The position numbers were made by a program, and so were the translations under genes. The notes beneath the pieces were generated by a model that was not told the origin of the DNA, searched no databases, and was given only the letters and a program-made list of their open reading frames with translations. Below, in pieces: positions 16,549 through 28,086 of a stretch of 32,697 bases of DNA (position 1 is its first letter; every line of letters starts with the position of its first letter). The DNA lies in NCBI GenBank assembly GCA_008080515.1, contig VIKH01000021.1:1-32697 (forward strand), given 5' to 3'. The stretch comes from Gallionellaceae bacterium (GTDB lineage: Bacteria > Pseudomonadota > Gammaproteobacteria > Burkholderiales > Gallionellaceae).

Positions 16549-17283
16549 CTACAACCCCAACGTTTCCTGCCCTGATCCGGCATCGGCATCTTCCCCTTCC
16601 AGGGTGCGCGGCCTCCCCCTCGGCCTGGCTTCGCGGCGCTGGCCGGTCAATTTCTCGATCCGCGCGTAAAAACGCTCGTTGCCCAAAGGCTGGTTCTGGT
16701 TGAGCGCCAGCCGGATGTCATCCACCGCCGCCTTGTCCAGTTGCGAGCGGAACAAGGCGCGATATGCGCCCTGGCGAGCCTTGTCGTCCTCTCCGAGCGC
16801 CAGGTACAGGGGGTGCGGCGTCAGAATCGCGCCGGGCTTCCCCAGCCCGTTGGCGCGATAGCTGGTCCAGCGGTAGTGCGCCGGATCATCCACCATCGCC
16901 GCGCGCACCGGGTTCAGCTCGATGTAGCGCTGGCAGGCGAGCAAATAGGTTTCGGCCTGAATCAGGGATGACTTGTAGCGGCTGTCCCACAGCGTCCCGG
17001 TGCGGCGATAGGTCTGGTTGATGTACTGCACGTAGCGCCGCCCCAGCGCGATGATGAGGCGGGGCACGTTCTCCGCCCGCCTGGGCGTGAGCAGCAGGTG
17101 GACGTGGTTGGTCATCAGCGCGTAAGCGTGCAGGGCGCAACGCTCTTTTTTCAGCGCCTCGCCGAGCCAGTGCAGGTAAGCGTGATAGTCTTCTTCCGCG
17201 AAGAAGCAGGGTTCGCGGTTATGGCCGCGCTGCACGATGTGCAGCGGGACGTCGTTCAGATGGATGCGGGGGCGGCGGGGCAT
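16549..17283 (-). CDS. REP-associated tyrosine transposase (RAYT, Y1/HUH family)
   Basis: RAYTs are single-copy relatives of IS200/IS605 TnpA that cleave and join single-stranded DNA at REP hairpins. The 244-residue protein starts MPRRPRIHLNDVPLHIVQRGHNREPCFF, the typical family N-terminus. The HUH metal motif is in MTNHVHLLLTP, followed by RRYVQYINQTYRRTGTLWDSRYKSS and YLLACQRYIELNPVRA, with the catalytic tyrosine expected in the last helix. A C-terminal extension is rich in Arg and Pro. ATG 17283 is preferred to a TTG at 17298. No clear Shine-Dalgarno is visible. The stop is TAG. The gene appears intact, with a REP-like hairpin 53 bp beyond its stop. Confidence 0.92.
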   Translation of the reverse strand: MPRRPRIHLNDVPLHIVQRGHNREPCFFAEEDYHAYLHWLGEALKKERCALHAYALMTNHVHLLLTPRRAENVPRLIIALGRRYVQYINQTYRRTGTLWDSRYKSSLIQAETYLLACQRYIELNPVRAAMVDDPAHYRWTSYRANGLGKPGAILTPHPLYLALGEDDKARQGAYRALFRSQLDKAAVDDIRLALNQNQPLGNERFYARIEKLTGQRREARPRGRPRTLEGEDADAGSGQETLGL

Positions 17284-17352
17284 GGCGCATTGTAGCAAAA
17301 TAAATCGAGCATGGCCCCTTTAGCCCTTCTTTAGCCTCTTTGAATTGCGCAA

Positions 17353-17396
17353 CACCCCCCGTTTAGGGGGGTGACAGAACACCTACCGTTCGGTAG
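17353..17396. promoter_or_regulatory. Two dyad elements upstream of the PEP-CTERM gene
   Basis: Perfect arms CACCCCCC and GGGGGGTG (17353-17360 and 17366-17373) surround GTTTA. Ten bases later is the perfect 14 bp palindrome CTACCGTTCGGTAG (17383-17396), whose form resembles TetR-family operators. Both lie 100-145 bp before the start codon, between divergent genes. No sigma-54 type TGGC-N-TTGC pair, which controls many PEP-CTERM genes, was found. Operator function is inference. Confidence 0.4.
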
Positions 17397-17495
17397 TATA
17401 GACGCATGTCAAAAGGCGGTTTTAGTGATGCCGATCCCCGGCGTCCGACAACCAAATATCGGTTGAGCATATTGTAAATGAGATGGAGCATCCCC

Positions 17496-18197
17496 ATGGT
17501 TAACGTATATAAAATTCTGCCCACCCTTTGCGCTATGTTTCTGTTTGCAAACGGGGCTCAAGCCAATTTGATCACCAATGGCAGTTTCGAAGGCGGCACA
17601 CACACTGGCGGCGTCTATTCGGGGGGCTACATCACCATGTACGCTCCAAGCACGGCAATCAGTGGCTGGACAGTCACGGCAGGAACTGCCGATTGGGTTA
17701 ATGTGGGGGTGTGGCAAGCCTCTGATGGCAACTACAGTCTGGACATGGGCGGGCTTTCCGCCGCCACTATCGAGTCCGACCCTTTTTCCACGGTTGTTGG
17801 TCAGTTGTACGAGCTGTCGTTCGACATGGCCGGAAACTTTGCCAATCAGGTGCTTCATAACTCTCACTCAAAGGGGATGGGGGTTTCTGCGGGTAGCTCA
17901 AGTCAGAATTTCAGTTTTTCAACGCCATACCCCGATTCGTATGTGAGCAACCCCGCTGCGCTGATGTATCCCAATATGCATTGGCTGACACAAACGATGC
18001 AGTTCACAGCAACGGGTATTTCTACCAAGCTTATATTCACCGGCTTCGAAAATAACGCGTACGGCGCGGCGCTTGATAATGTATCCGTCGTCGCCGTTCC
18101 TTCAGTGCCTACCCCCGCTGTGCCGGAGCCAAGTTCGTTGGTGCTGCTGCTGGCTGGTCTTGGCTTGCTGGGCGTTACGGCAAGGCGCAGGGAGTAA
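17496..18197 (+). CDS. PEP-CTERM sorted surface protein (DUF642/choice-of-anchor-like)
   Basis: The 233-residue protein has a signal peptide (about residues 1-24, CAMFLFANGAQA) followed by NLITNGSFEGG, the opening typical of DUF642 and choice-of-anchor C carbohydrate-binding-like domains. Beta-rich sequence follows (WTVTAGTADWVNVG, LDMGG, FTGFENNAYGAALDNVSV). It ends in a PEP-CTERM signal: VPEPSS, a hydrophobic helix LVLLLAGLGLLGV and a basic TARRRE tail. Such proteins are processed by exosortase EpsH and displayed with exopolysaccharide. No exosortase is in this window. ATG 17496 is chosen because GGAG stands seven bases upstream; ATG 17478 lacks a site. It is one of only two plus-strand genes. 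The stop is TAA. Confidence 0.9.
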   Translation: MVNVYKILPTLCAMFLFANGAQANLITNGSFEGGTHTGGVYSGGYITMYAPSTAISGWTVTAGTADWVNVGVWQASDGNYSLDMGGLSAATIESDPFSTVVGQLYELSFDMAGNFANQVLHNSHSKGMGVSAGSSSQNFSFSTPYPDSYVSNPAALMYPNMHWLTQTMQFTATGISTKLIFTGFENNAYGAALDNVSVVAVPSVPTPAVPEPSSLVLLLAGLGLLGVTARRRE

Positions 18198-18206
18198 AAG
18201 AGGGGC

Positions 18207-18233
18207 AAAAAGGGGCCAGGGTCGCATTGTTTT
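18207..18233 (+). repeat. Solo copy of the RAYT 5'-flank motif
   Basis: AAAAGGGGCCAGGGTCGCAT plus TGTTTTC, just after the PEP-CTERM stop, resembles the sequence upstream of the RAYT start read on its coding strand (17320-17296, AAGGGGCCATGCTCGATTTA...). They share the GGGGCCA core and a T-rich end. It may be a remnant of a second RAYT-type unit. The similarity is partial. Confidence 0.4.
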
Positions 18234-18277
18234 CCCATGCAAATCGCAACCTTTACTCCCACAGTGCAACCCGCGCG

Positions 18278-18598
18278 CTAATCCAGAATGCGCCACACTC
18301 CGCTGCGGCGGATTTCCTTGTACATCGCATCGGGAGCAAGGTCGGCCCCATTAGGCCATGCGACTGCTCCGCAATCGAGGTAGGCCGTCGCAAAGAAAGC
18401 CGGGTCGCGCAGTGCCTCGAAGACTCCCGCATCCGGCCCATTAACCAGAGCGGAAACATCAACGATGCCGCTTGATCCGTCATTGAACGTGACCGCCAAC
18501 CGCCATTCCGGGAGCACGCTGAGCACACGCAAGCGCCATGGTGCTGCGAAGACTACTCCAGCGGCTTGATGGGTTTCGGTAATTGTTTCGCTCGGCAT
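18278..18598 (-). CDS. DUF2442 protein
   Basis: This 106-residue protein contains the DUF2442 pattern: a short beta-rich fold with VLPEWRLAVTFNDGSSGIVDVSALV and, later, FATAYLDCGAVAWPNGADLAPDAMY. ATG 18598 (MPSETITE) is preferred, with GGAGG about ten bases upstream; a longer ORF to 18643 only overlaps the neighbour. It overlaps the 3' end of the DUF4160 gene by 46 bp in another frame, so the pair is co-translated. DUF4160/DUF2442 pairs recur in bacteria and are often suspected to be toxin-antitoxin-like modules, but no activity is established that I can cite. The stop is TAG. Confidence 0.85.
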   Translation of the reverse strand: MPSETITETHQAAGVVFAAPWRLRVLSVLPEWRLAVTFNDGSSGIVDVSALVNGPDAGVFEALRDPAFFATAYLDCGAVAWPNGADLAPDAMYKEIRRSGVWRILD

Positions 18599-18816
18599 AA
18601 GTTCCAGTCCTCCATTAGTTCGGCCCTGTGTTCGTTGGCCCATTCCAGCACCATGGACAGCGCCCGGCGTGGGAGTTTCCCTTCAATAACTTCCAGTGTC
18701 TGGATGTCTATTTGCGCCTCATACTCGGCATAGAGTGCGTGAAAGTGTGGCGGGTTGTGCTCGCCACGGATGTACATGTGTATGAGGATTCCGAAGAACT
18801 GGCTGATGGTGGGCAT
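18553..18816 (-). CDS. DUF4160 protein
   Basis: The 87-residue protein matches DUF4160 over its length: MPTISQFFGILIHMYI, then EHNPPHFHALYAEYEAQIDI, then EGKLPRRALSMVLEWANEH and a C-terminal Lys/Pro tail. The conserved NPPHFH motif may bind metal or nucleic acid; this is inference. It is the first gene of a two-gene unit with DUF2442, 32 bp downstream of the alaS stop on the same strand. No clear ribosome-binding site is visible. The stop is TAG. Confidence 0.86.
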   Translation of the reverse strand: MPTISQFFGILIHMYIRGEHNPPHFHALYAEYEAQIDIQTLEVIEGKLPRRALSMVLEWANEHRAELMEDWNLCRAKQLPKPIKPLE

Positions 18817-18848
18817 AATTCAAATCCGTAGAACTTAAGGTGCCGCTT

Positions 18849-21412
<2,564 letters not shown>

Positions 21413-21473
21413 TTCATCATCCCAAAAACAATGCACGTTGCGTCATGCACTAAAAATATTATGAAGGCAGTGA

Positions 21474-21604
21474 GCCACGGATAGACACGGATTAACACCG
21501 ACAAAACCAAATGGCTGTAAGTAACTTGCTCACAACCTCAAGTTAATTTGCCACTCTTGAAGCGATCCCCGGGTTATCCGTGAACATCCGTGTTAATCCG
21601 TGGC
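21474..21604. repeat. 131 bp intergenic inverted repeat (CACGGATTAACAC type)
   Basis: The left end GCCACGGATAGACACGGATT and the right end (complement GCCACGGATTAACACGGATG) form an imperfect inverted pair of about 25 bp. It lies in the 231 bp gap between the alaS start and the binding-protein stop. The CACGGAT/ACACGGA motif recurs within each arm. Similar sequences are common intergenic repeats in bacteria. No gene is seen inside. Confidence 0.75.
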
Positions 21605-21643
21605 TGGTATGCATTCTGTGGTAAATCATACCATTCCGACGCC

Positions 21644-23732
21644 TTACCGCGCTTCCTCCCTTTGCCGCAGCGCCCGCCACAGCCACCAGCCGAACACCGC
21701 CAGCGCCATACCGGACAGCCACAGCGGCAGCAGGACGGGCTGGTTCCATTCCCGGCGCAGTTCGTCGCGCTGCGCGGTTTCGATGCGCAGGTACTTGAGG
21801 TTGTTGTTCGCCATTTTGTTGGGCTTGCTGTTGTGCAGCCAGCCGTGGCGCAGCACGTAATCCTTGGGATGGTGGCCCCACAGCCAGGGCGAATCGCGGC
21901 GCAGGATTTCCAGCATCTGGTCTATGATTTTCTGCCGCGCCTCGCTATTCGGCATGTTCTTCATCTGCTCGAACAGGCGGTCATATTCCGGGTTGCTGTA
22001 ATTGGCCGCGTTCTCGCCACCCTTACCCACCTTGGCTTGCGGGCCGTGCAGCAGGAACAGGAAATTTTCCGGATCGGGGTAGTCGGCGTTCCAGCCGAAG
22101 TAGAACAACTGCGTATCGCCTCGGCGCACCTTGTCCTGGAAGCGGTTGTAGTCGGTGCTTCGCACCACCAGTTGCAGGTTGAGTTTGTCGAACTGCTTGC
22201 GCAGCCAATCCAGGCGCGACTTGTTGCCGACACCCGTGGCGGTGGTGTCGAGGTAGATCACCAGCGGCTGTTTGGTTTTTTCATCCAGCCCATCGGGGTA
22301 GCCCGCTTCGGCCAGCAGTTTTTTCGCTTCCTCAATCGGCTTGCGTTTGGGCATTCCGTTCGCCCAGTCATAGACGTAGCGATTGATGCCTGCCTCGCCT
22401 TCGCGGTAGCCGAAGATGCCGGGGGGAATCGGCGATTGCGCCGCAATGCCGCGCCCGTTGGCGAAGATGGAAATGAATTCCTCGAAATCTATCGCGATGG
22501 CAATGGCACGGCGCAGTTTGCTCGCACGCGCGCTGCTCCCGCCCACCACCGGATCCAGCCAATTAAAGCCCATGTACATGGTGGAAGTGGCGACTGAAGT
22601 GGAGAGCGTGATGCCCTGCTCCTTCATGTCGTCGGTGACATTGGTCTCTCCGGCGACGCTTACCTGCACCGCCTGATCGAAGCTGTCCGAGCTGATGCCT
22701 GAAGCATCGTAATAGCCTTGCAGGAACTTGTTCCAGTAGGGGATGGTTTCCTTCTCCAGGCTGAATACCACCTGGTCAATCAGCGGCAACGGCTTGCCCG
22801 CATCCGCCAGTATCCCGGCCTCCTGATCGCCCGGCTCGCCTTCGGCGGGGTAGCTCTCGCCGGAATAATTCGGGTTGCGGCTCAGCACCATGCGCTGGTT
22901 GGGGTTGTTCTCCGACAGGTAATACGGCCCGCTGCCCACCGGCCACCAGTCCAGCGTGATGTTGCGGCGCGAAGAACGGCATCGCCAGCCAGTAGGCAAA
23001 CTGCGGGTATTTGCCGTACACCTTGATGCGGTAGGTGTGCTCATCCACCGCCCGCGCGCCTTCCAGCGGATAATCGTTCAAATCGAGAAAGGCATCGGGT
23101 TGCGCCTTTTGCGCCTGCCCCAGGGTGCCCGCATAGTCCTTGAGTCCGACGACATATTCCGCCATCAGCCCGGCAATCGGCGAATGGATGGACGGGTGCG
23201 CCAGCCGCTTGATCTGGTACACATAGTCTGCCGCCCTGACTTCGCGCGTGCCTGTGTGCGGAAAGCCGCTCAACGCATGGATGTCGCGCAGATCGCCCGG
23301 CTTGAGCGCGAGGTATTCCGGCCGGCCCTGCGCGTCGCGCGCAAACGCCGGGTGCGGCTGGTAGCGCTGGCCTGGGCGCAACTTGATTTCATACTCGCTG
23401 AACGCGACCTTTTCTGCGGGCGCATCATCCGGCAGCGGGCGGTTGTCCTTGTCCAGATAGCGCACGGCTGGCAGCGTGGAGGCCGCCTGCGGCACCAGGC
23501 TGTAGGGGCGTTTCAGGTAATGGTATTGCAGCGGCGGCAGGTAGATTTGAGCGAGGAAAATGTACTCGTTTTCGCTGTAGGCTTGAGCCGGATCGAGGTG
23601 CTTGGGGCGCTCGGTGAACGCCGTGTAGAAAATGGGCTTGCCCTTGTCCGCCGCCGGGTAGGGGTTGTTCCACAGCCAGCCATCGCAGGCGGCGAGCAAT
23701 AACGGAATCAGCAGGCAGGGCAACCATCTCAT
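21644..23732 (-). pseudogene. Peptide-ABC-type solute-binding lipoprotein (SBP family 5), frameshifted
   Basis: The 5' frame begins MRWLPCLLIPLLLAACDGW, a lipoprotein signal with lipobox LAAC. It continues with FYTAFTERPKHLDPAQAYSENE and DYVYQIKRLAHPSIHSPI, typical of family 5 extracellular binding proteins. It runs well to YWLAMPFFAP near 22970. The 3' frame resumes at RNITLDWWPVGSGPYYLSEN and continues through NPNYSGE, FNWLDPVVGG, LRRAIAIAIDFEEFI, the FGWNADYPDPENF motif and a C-terminal membrane helix, LLPLWLSGMALAVFGWWLW. About 15-20 residues and the frame are lost between them. Homologues normally precede permease and ATPase genes; here the next gene downstream is alaS, so it is an orphan. 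The C-terminal helix with an N-terminal lipid anchor is unusual for a soluble binding protein. No strong ribosome-binding site. The stop is TAA. Confidence 0.85.
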
Positions 23733-23804
23733 AAGGCAAGAGTTTAGCCGAAACCACCTGTGTCGCGGTAAAATCAGCGGACGAGAAATAACCGGAATAA
23801 CCCC

Positions 23805-24833
23805 ATGAACCAGGCTTGGCAGGACTTTCTTTTGCAACAGCGCGCCACGATAGAAAACGGCGTAGCGCAACATTTTGGCGACCCCGCCGCAGAACTGAAT
23901 GCTGCGAGCGACGGCACGGTGCTGTGCGACCTCAGCCAGTTCGGCGTGCTCAAGGTCGCAGGCGAGGATGCGCAAAATTTCCTGCAGAACCTGTTGAGCA
24001 GCGACGTGCAGGCGGTCAGCGCGACGCAGGCGCAGCCGAGCAGCCTCAACACCCCCAAGGGGCGTATATTGGCGACCTTCCTGATCTGGCAAACGGGGAA
24101 CGATCGCTTCCTGCATCTGCCGCGCGTGCTCTGCCCGGCTATCCAGAAGAAGCTTTCCCTGTATGTGCTGCGCGCCAAGGTGAAAATTTCCGACGCCAGC
24201 GATGAAACGGTTTGCCTCGGCTTATCCGGGCCGGACGCTGCCATGCTGGTGCAGCAATGCTTCGGCTCGGCACCGCATGAAACATTGCAGGCCGAGCAGC
24301 ACGAAACCGCCGGTGTCATTTACTGCGGCGCGCAGCGTTTCCAGATCAACACCACCCCGCAACATGCGCCGGATCTGTGGACAAGCCTGAGCAAGACCGC
24401 GCGTCTAGCCGGGTCGGTTTGCTGGGACTGGCTCAACATCCGCGCCGGCATTCCGGTCATCCAGCCCGCCACGCAGGAACAGTTCGTGCCGCAGATGGCG
24501 AACCTCGAACTGATCGGCGGCGTCAGCTTCAAGAAAGGCTGCTACCCCGGCCAGGAAATCGTCGCGCGCATGCAATATCTCGGCAAGAACAAGCGCCGCA
24601 TGTATCTGGCGCATGTGGGCGGCGGCACCGCTCCGCAACCGGGGGACGAGCTATTCAGCGAGGACATGGAAGAGCAGGCGAGCGGCATGGTGGTCAACGC
24701 CACCCCGGCACCGTCAGGCGGCTACGATTTGCTGGCGGTGGTGCAGATCAGCAGCCGCGAAAGCCATGCGCTGCACTTGAAAGACCGGAGCAGCGCGGCA
24801 ATTCAATTCCTGCCGCTGCCTTACCCGGTATAG
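23805..24833 (+). CDS. ygfZ: YgfZ/GcvT-domain folate-binding protein
   Basis: YgfZ is a tetrahydrofolate-dependent factor that helps make or repair certain Fe-S proteins in the cytoplasm. The 342-residue product carries the hallmark KGCYPGQEIVAR loop with its essential cysteine (family KGCYTGQE). Upstream are the GcvT-like features SLNTPKGRILATFLIW and CWDWLNIRAGIPVIQPATQEQFVPQMANLELIGGVSF. The start ATG 23805 has GGAATAACCCC before it. It is divergent from the binding-protein gene (72 bp gap) and convergent with pssA. It looks complete. The stop is TAG, one of seven TAG stops in the window. Confidence 0.94.
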   Translation: MNQAWQDFLLQQRATIENGVAQHFGDPAAELNAASDGTVLCDLSQFGVLKVAGEDAQNFLQNLLSSDVQAVSATQAQPSSLNTPKGRILATFLIWQTGNDRFLHLPRVLCPAIQKKLSLYVLRAKVKISDASDETVCLGLSGPDAAMLVQQCFGSAPHETLQAEQHETAGVIYCGAQRFQINTTPQHAPDLWTSLSKTARLAGSVCWDWLNIRAGIPVIQPATQEQFVPQMANLELIGGVSFKKGCYPGQEIVARMQYLGKNKRRMYLAHVGGGTAPQPGDELFSEDMEEQASGMVVNATPAPSGGYDLLAVVQISSRESHALHLKDRSSAAIQFLPLPYPV

Positions 24834-24856
24834 CGCGAACCTGCCGCTATCGTCAT

Positions 24857-24879
24857 GCTTGGGTAATAAAAACCCAAGC
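24857..24879. terminator. Candidate hairpin between convergent ygfZ and pssA
   Basis: A perfect 8 bp stem GCTTGGGT/ACCCAAGC with an AATAAAA loop lies 24 bp past the ygfZ stop and 45 bp past the pssA stop. Its position between convergent genes suits a bidirectional terminator. There is no T-run after it, so strength is doubtful. Confidence 0.45.
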
Positions 24880-24924
24880 CTTGAAATACTTGAAGCCAGT
24901 TTGGGTTGCGAGCAACAGCAGAAA

Positions 24925-25680
24925 CTAGATGGGCGGGCTGCCCGATATTTTTTTGCTCAACCCCGGCAGGCACAAGATATAGCCGGACAGGCTGTACGCC
25001 AGGAACAGCACGAACAGGACGGCGGGCGGATCAACCGACACGAAGATGAAAAACAGCGCCAGCAGGAAAATCACGATGAAAGGCACGCTCTTGCGCATGT
25101 TGAGATCCTTGAAGCTGTAATACTTCAGGTTGCTCACCATGGTCACCCCGGCAAACACCGTCAGGGCGCATGCATACCAGCGGACTTCGTGCCCGGTGAA
25201 GCGGTTGTCCAGCATCACCCAGACAAAACTTGCCACCAGCGCGGCGGCGGCGGGGCTGGGCAGCCCCTGGAAATAGCGCTTGTCCACGACCTCGATGTTG
25301 GTGTTGAAGCGCGCCAGACGTAGCGCGGTGCCCGCGCAATAGATGAAGGCGGCAAACCACCCCCACTTGCCCAGCCCTTTCAGCGCCCATTCGTAAGTGA
25401 CCAGAGCGGGGGCCACGCCGAACGAAACCATGTCGGAAAGGCTGTCGTATTCTGCCCCGAACTCGCTTTGCGTGTGCGTCAGGCGGGCCACGCGACCGTC
25501 CAGCCCGTCAAACACCATGGCGATAAAAATTGCCACTGCGGCAAACTCGAACCGGTCGTTCATCGCCTGTACGATGGCGTAGAAACCAGCGAACAACGCC
25601 GCCGTGGTGAACAGGTTGGGCAGCAGATAAATGCCGCGCCTGCGCAGATCCAGTGGTTTACGGTCGTTCAGCTCAGGCAT
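24925..25680 (-). CDS. pssA: CDP-diacylglycerol-serine O-phosphatidyltransferase
   Basis: PssA makes phosphatidylserine from CDP-diacylglycerol and serine in the inner membrane. The 251-residue protein contains the CDP-alcohol phosphotransferase signature DGLDGRVARLTHTQSEFGAEYDSLSD near residues 58-83, with all aspartates in place. It has about eight hydrophobic helices (for example LPNLFTTAALFAGFYAIV and SVPFIVIFLLALFFIFVSV). This is the integral-membrane Bacillus-type class, not the E. coli PssA class. It follows psd by 62 bp on the same strand, so the two consecutive steps to phosphatidylethanolamine are linked. Start ATG 25680 (MPELNDRK). The stop is TAG. Confidence 0.95.
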   Translation of the reverse strand: MPELNDRKPLDLRRRGIYLLPNLFTTAALFAGFYAIVQAMNDRFEFAAVAIFIAMVFDGLDGRVARLTHTQSEFGAEYDSLSDMVSFGVAPALVTYEWALKGLGKWGWFAAFIYCAGTALRLARFNTNIEVVDKRYFQGLPSPAAAALVASFVWVMLDNRFTGHEVRWYACALTVFAGVTMVSNLKYYSFKDLNMRKSVPFIVIFLLALFFIFVSVDPPAVLFVLFLAYSLSGYILCLPGLSKKISGSPPI

Positions 25681-25742
25681 GTCGGATAATCAGCCCTCTG
25701 TAAAAAATTCGCTGCGAGCGCAGTAAGGCTTTTCGCGGACTT

Positions 25743-26390
25743 TTAGTTACTGTCCAGCAGCGCCAGAATCGTGCTGGTAGCGGATACTTTATCACCGATG
25801 CTCACTTTGACGGTAGCGGTGAGCGGCAGGTAGACATCCACGCGCGAGCCGAAGCGGATGAAACCGTAACGCTGGCCGCGCGCCAGGGTATCGCCCACTT
25901 TCACATAGCACAGGATGCGGCGCGCGATGAGACCGGCCACTTGCACGAAGGTTACGGTCTGCCCGTCACGGGTCTTCAGCACCACGGCGTTGCGCTCATT
26001 CTCGGTGGAAGCCTTATCCAGGTCGGCATTCACGAATTTGCCGGGGAAGTACTGGATCTTCTCGATTTTGCCATCTTGAGGGCTGCGGTTCGAATGGACG
26101 TTGAACACGTTCATGAACACGCTCACAAGAATCGCTTCACGCTCGCCGTAGGGGTCATCTGTGCGCTCGACCTTGATGACGCGGCCATCGCACGGCGACA
26201 GCACCGCGCCTTTGTCCTGCGGGATCTCGCGCGCCGGATCGCGGAAAAATTGCAGCACGAACAGGGCGATGATCCACAGCGGAATGGACCATGAGACGCA
26301 CCAGAACGAGACCGCCAGTGCCAGCGCCACGGCAATGGCCAGAAACGGCCAGCCTTCGCGGGCGATGATGGGATGGGGATACGAATTCAT
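25743..26390 (-). CDS. psd: Phosphatidylserine decarboxylase, short pyruvoyl type
   Basis: Psd decarboxylates phosphatidylserine to phosphatidylethanolamine and self-cleaves to create a pyruvoyl group. The 215-residue protein has an N-terminal membrane hairpin (about residues 15-50), then [23 protein letters not shown] and [37 protein letters not shown]. The [12 protein letters not shown] cleavage site follows, where G-S is cut and the serine becomes pyruvoyl. The short length and RFGS site mark the archaeal/short-type subfamily that works with PssA of the kind encoded next door. Start ATG 26390 gives the usual [16 protein letters not shown]; no Shine-Dalgarno is visible. The stop is TAA. Confidence 0.95.
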   Translation of the reverse strand: MNSYPHPIIAREGWPFLAIAVALALAVSFWCVSWSIPLWIIALFVLQFFRDPAREIPQDKGAVLSPCDGRVIKVERTDDPYGEREAILVSVFMNVFNVHSNRSPQDGKIEKIQYFPGKFVNADLDKASTENERNAVVLKTRDGQTVTFVQVAGLIARRILCYVKVGDTLARGQRYGFIRFGSRVDVYLPLTATVKVSIGDKVSATSTILALLDSN

Positions 26391-26410
26391 ATTCGGAAAG
26401 GGTGAAGAGA

Positions 26411-26469
26411 GAAGGGAGAAGGGGAAAAGCGGAGCTGTCCTGCCCTTCCCTCTTCCCCCTTCTCCCTTC
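26411..26469. repeat. Purine-rich inverted repeat between ilvC and psd
   Basis: Perfect 14 bp arms GAAGGGAGAAGGGG (26411-26424) and CCCCTTCTCCCTTC (26456-26469) enclose 31 bases, 7 bp past the ilvC stop. It may be a 3'-end structure between ilvC and psd. There is no T-run following it on the minus strand. Confidence 0.7.
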
Positions 26470-26475
26470 CCGCTA

Positions 26476-27587
<1,112 letters not shown>

Positions 27588-27594
27588 GTTTTTT

Positions 27595-28086
27595 TTACAG
27601 TTTCAAAATCCTGCCGCCACGCCCGATGCCGGACGCGCCGGTGCGCACGGTTTCCAAGATCAGGCTGCGATCTATGGCTTGCAGGAAGCTGTCCAGCCTG
27701 GCGCAGGTATCGCTCAACTCGAAGGTGCAGGTCGAATCGGATTTATCTATCACGCGCCCTCCGAAACCGTCCGCCACGCGCTTCACCTTTTCGCATGTTT
27801 CGCCCTCGGCGCGCACCTTGACCAGCATCAGTTCGCGCTCGAGATGCTCGCCCTCGCTCAAGTCTATCAGGGCCGCGACGTCCACCAGCTTGTTCAGCTG
27901 CTTGTTGATCTGCTCGATCACGGCATCCGAACCGCTGGTGACGATGGTCATGCGCGACAGCGTCGGGTCCTCGGTCGGCGCGACCGACAGCGACTCGATG
28001 TTGTAGCCGCGCGCCGAAAACAACCCCGCCACGCGCGACAGCGCGCCCGCCTCGTTTTCCATCAACAGGGAAATGATGTGCCGCAT
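27595..28086 (-). CDS. ilvH: Acetolactate synthase small (regulatory) subunit
   Basis: The regulatory subunit activates IlvB and gives valine feedback control. The 163-residue protein has an N-terminal ACT domain (MRHIISLLMENEAGALSRVAGLFSARGYNIESLSV) and LSRMTIVTSG. The C-terminal domain has ERELMLVKVRAEGE and ends AIDRSLILETVRTGASGIGRGGRILKL. ATG 28086 is chosen because it overlaps the ilvB stop as TGATG and has GGAGGAG five bases upstream inside ilvB; the GTG at 28089 is an alternative. No gap relative to the family. The stop is TAA. Confidence 0.96.
   Translation of the reverse strand: MRHIISLLMENEAGALSRVAGLFSARGYNIESLSVAPTEDPTLSRMTIVTSGSDAVIEQINKQLNKLVDVAALIDLSEGEHLERELMLVKVRAEGETCEKVKRVADGFGGRVIDKSDSTCTFELSDTCARLDSFLQAIDRSLILETVRTGASGIGRGGRILKL

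Noticed and set aside
16206-16589. ORFs on both strands across the 36 bp tandem repeat
   Set aside because: They consist of the translated repeat (SSKLAVSGSFGR units) with no family pattern and no ribosome-binding site.
17409-17867. Minus-strand ORF antisense to the PEP-CTERM gene
   Set aside because: It has no recognisable domain and overlaps a gene with a signal peptide, a ribosome-binding site and a complete PEP-CTERM tail.
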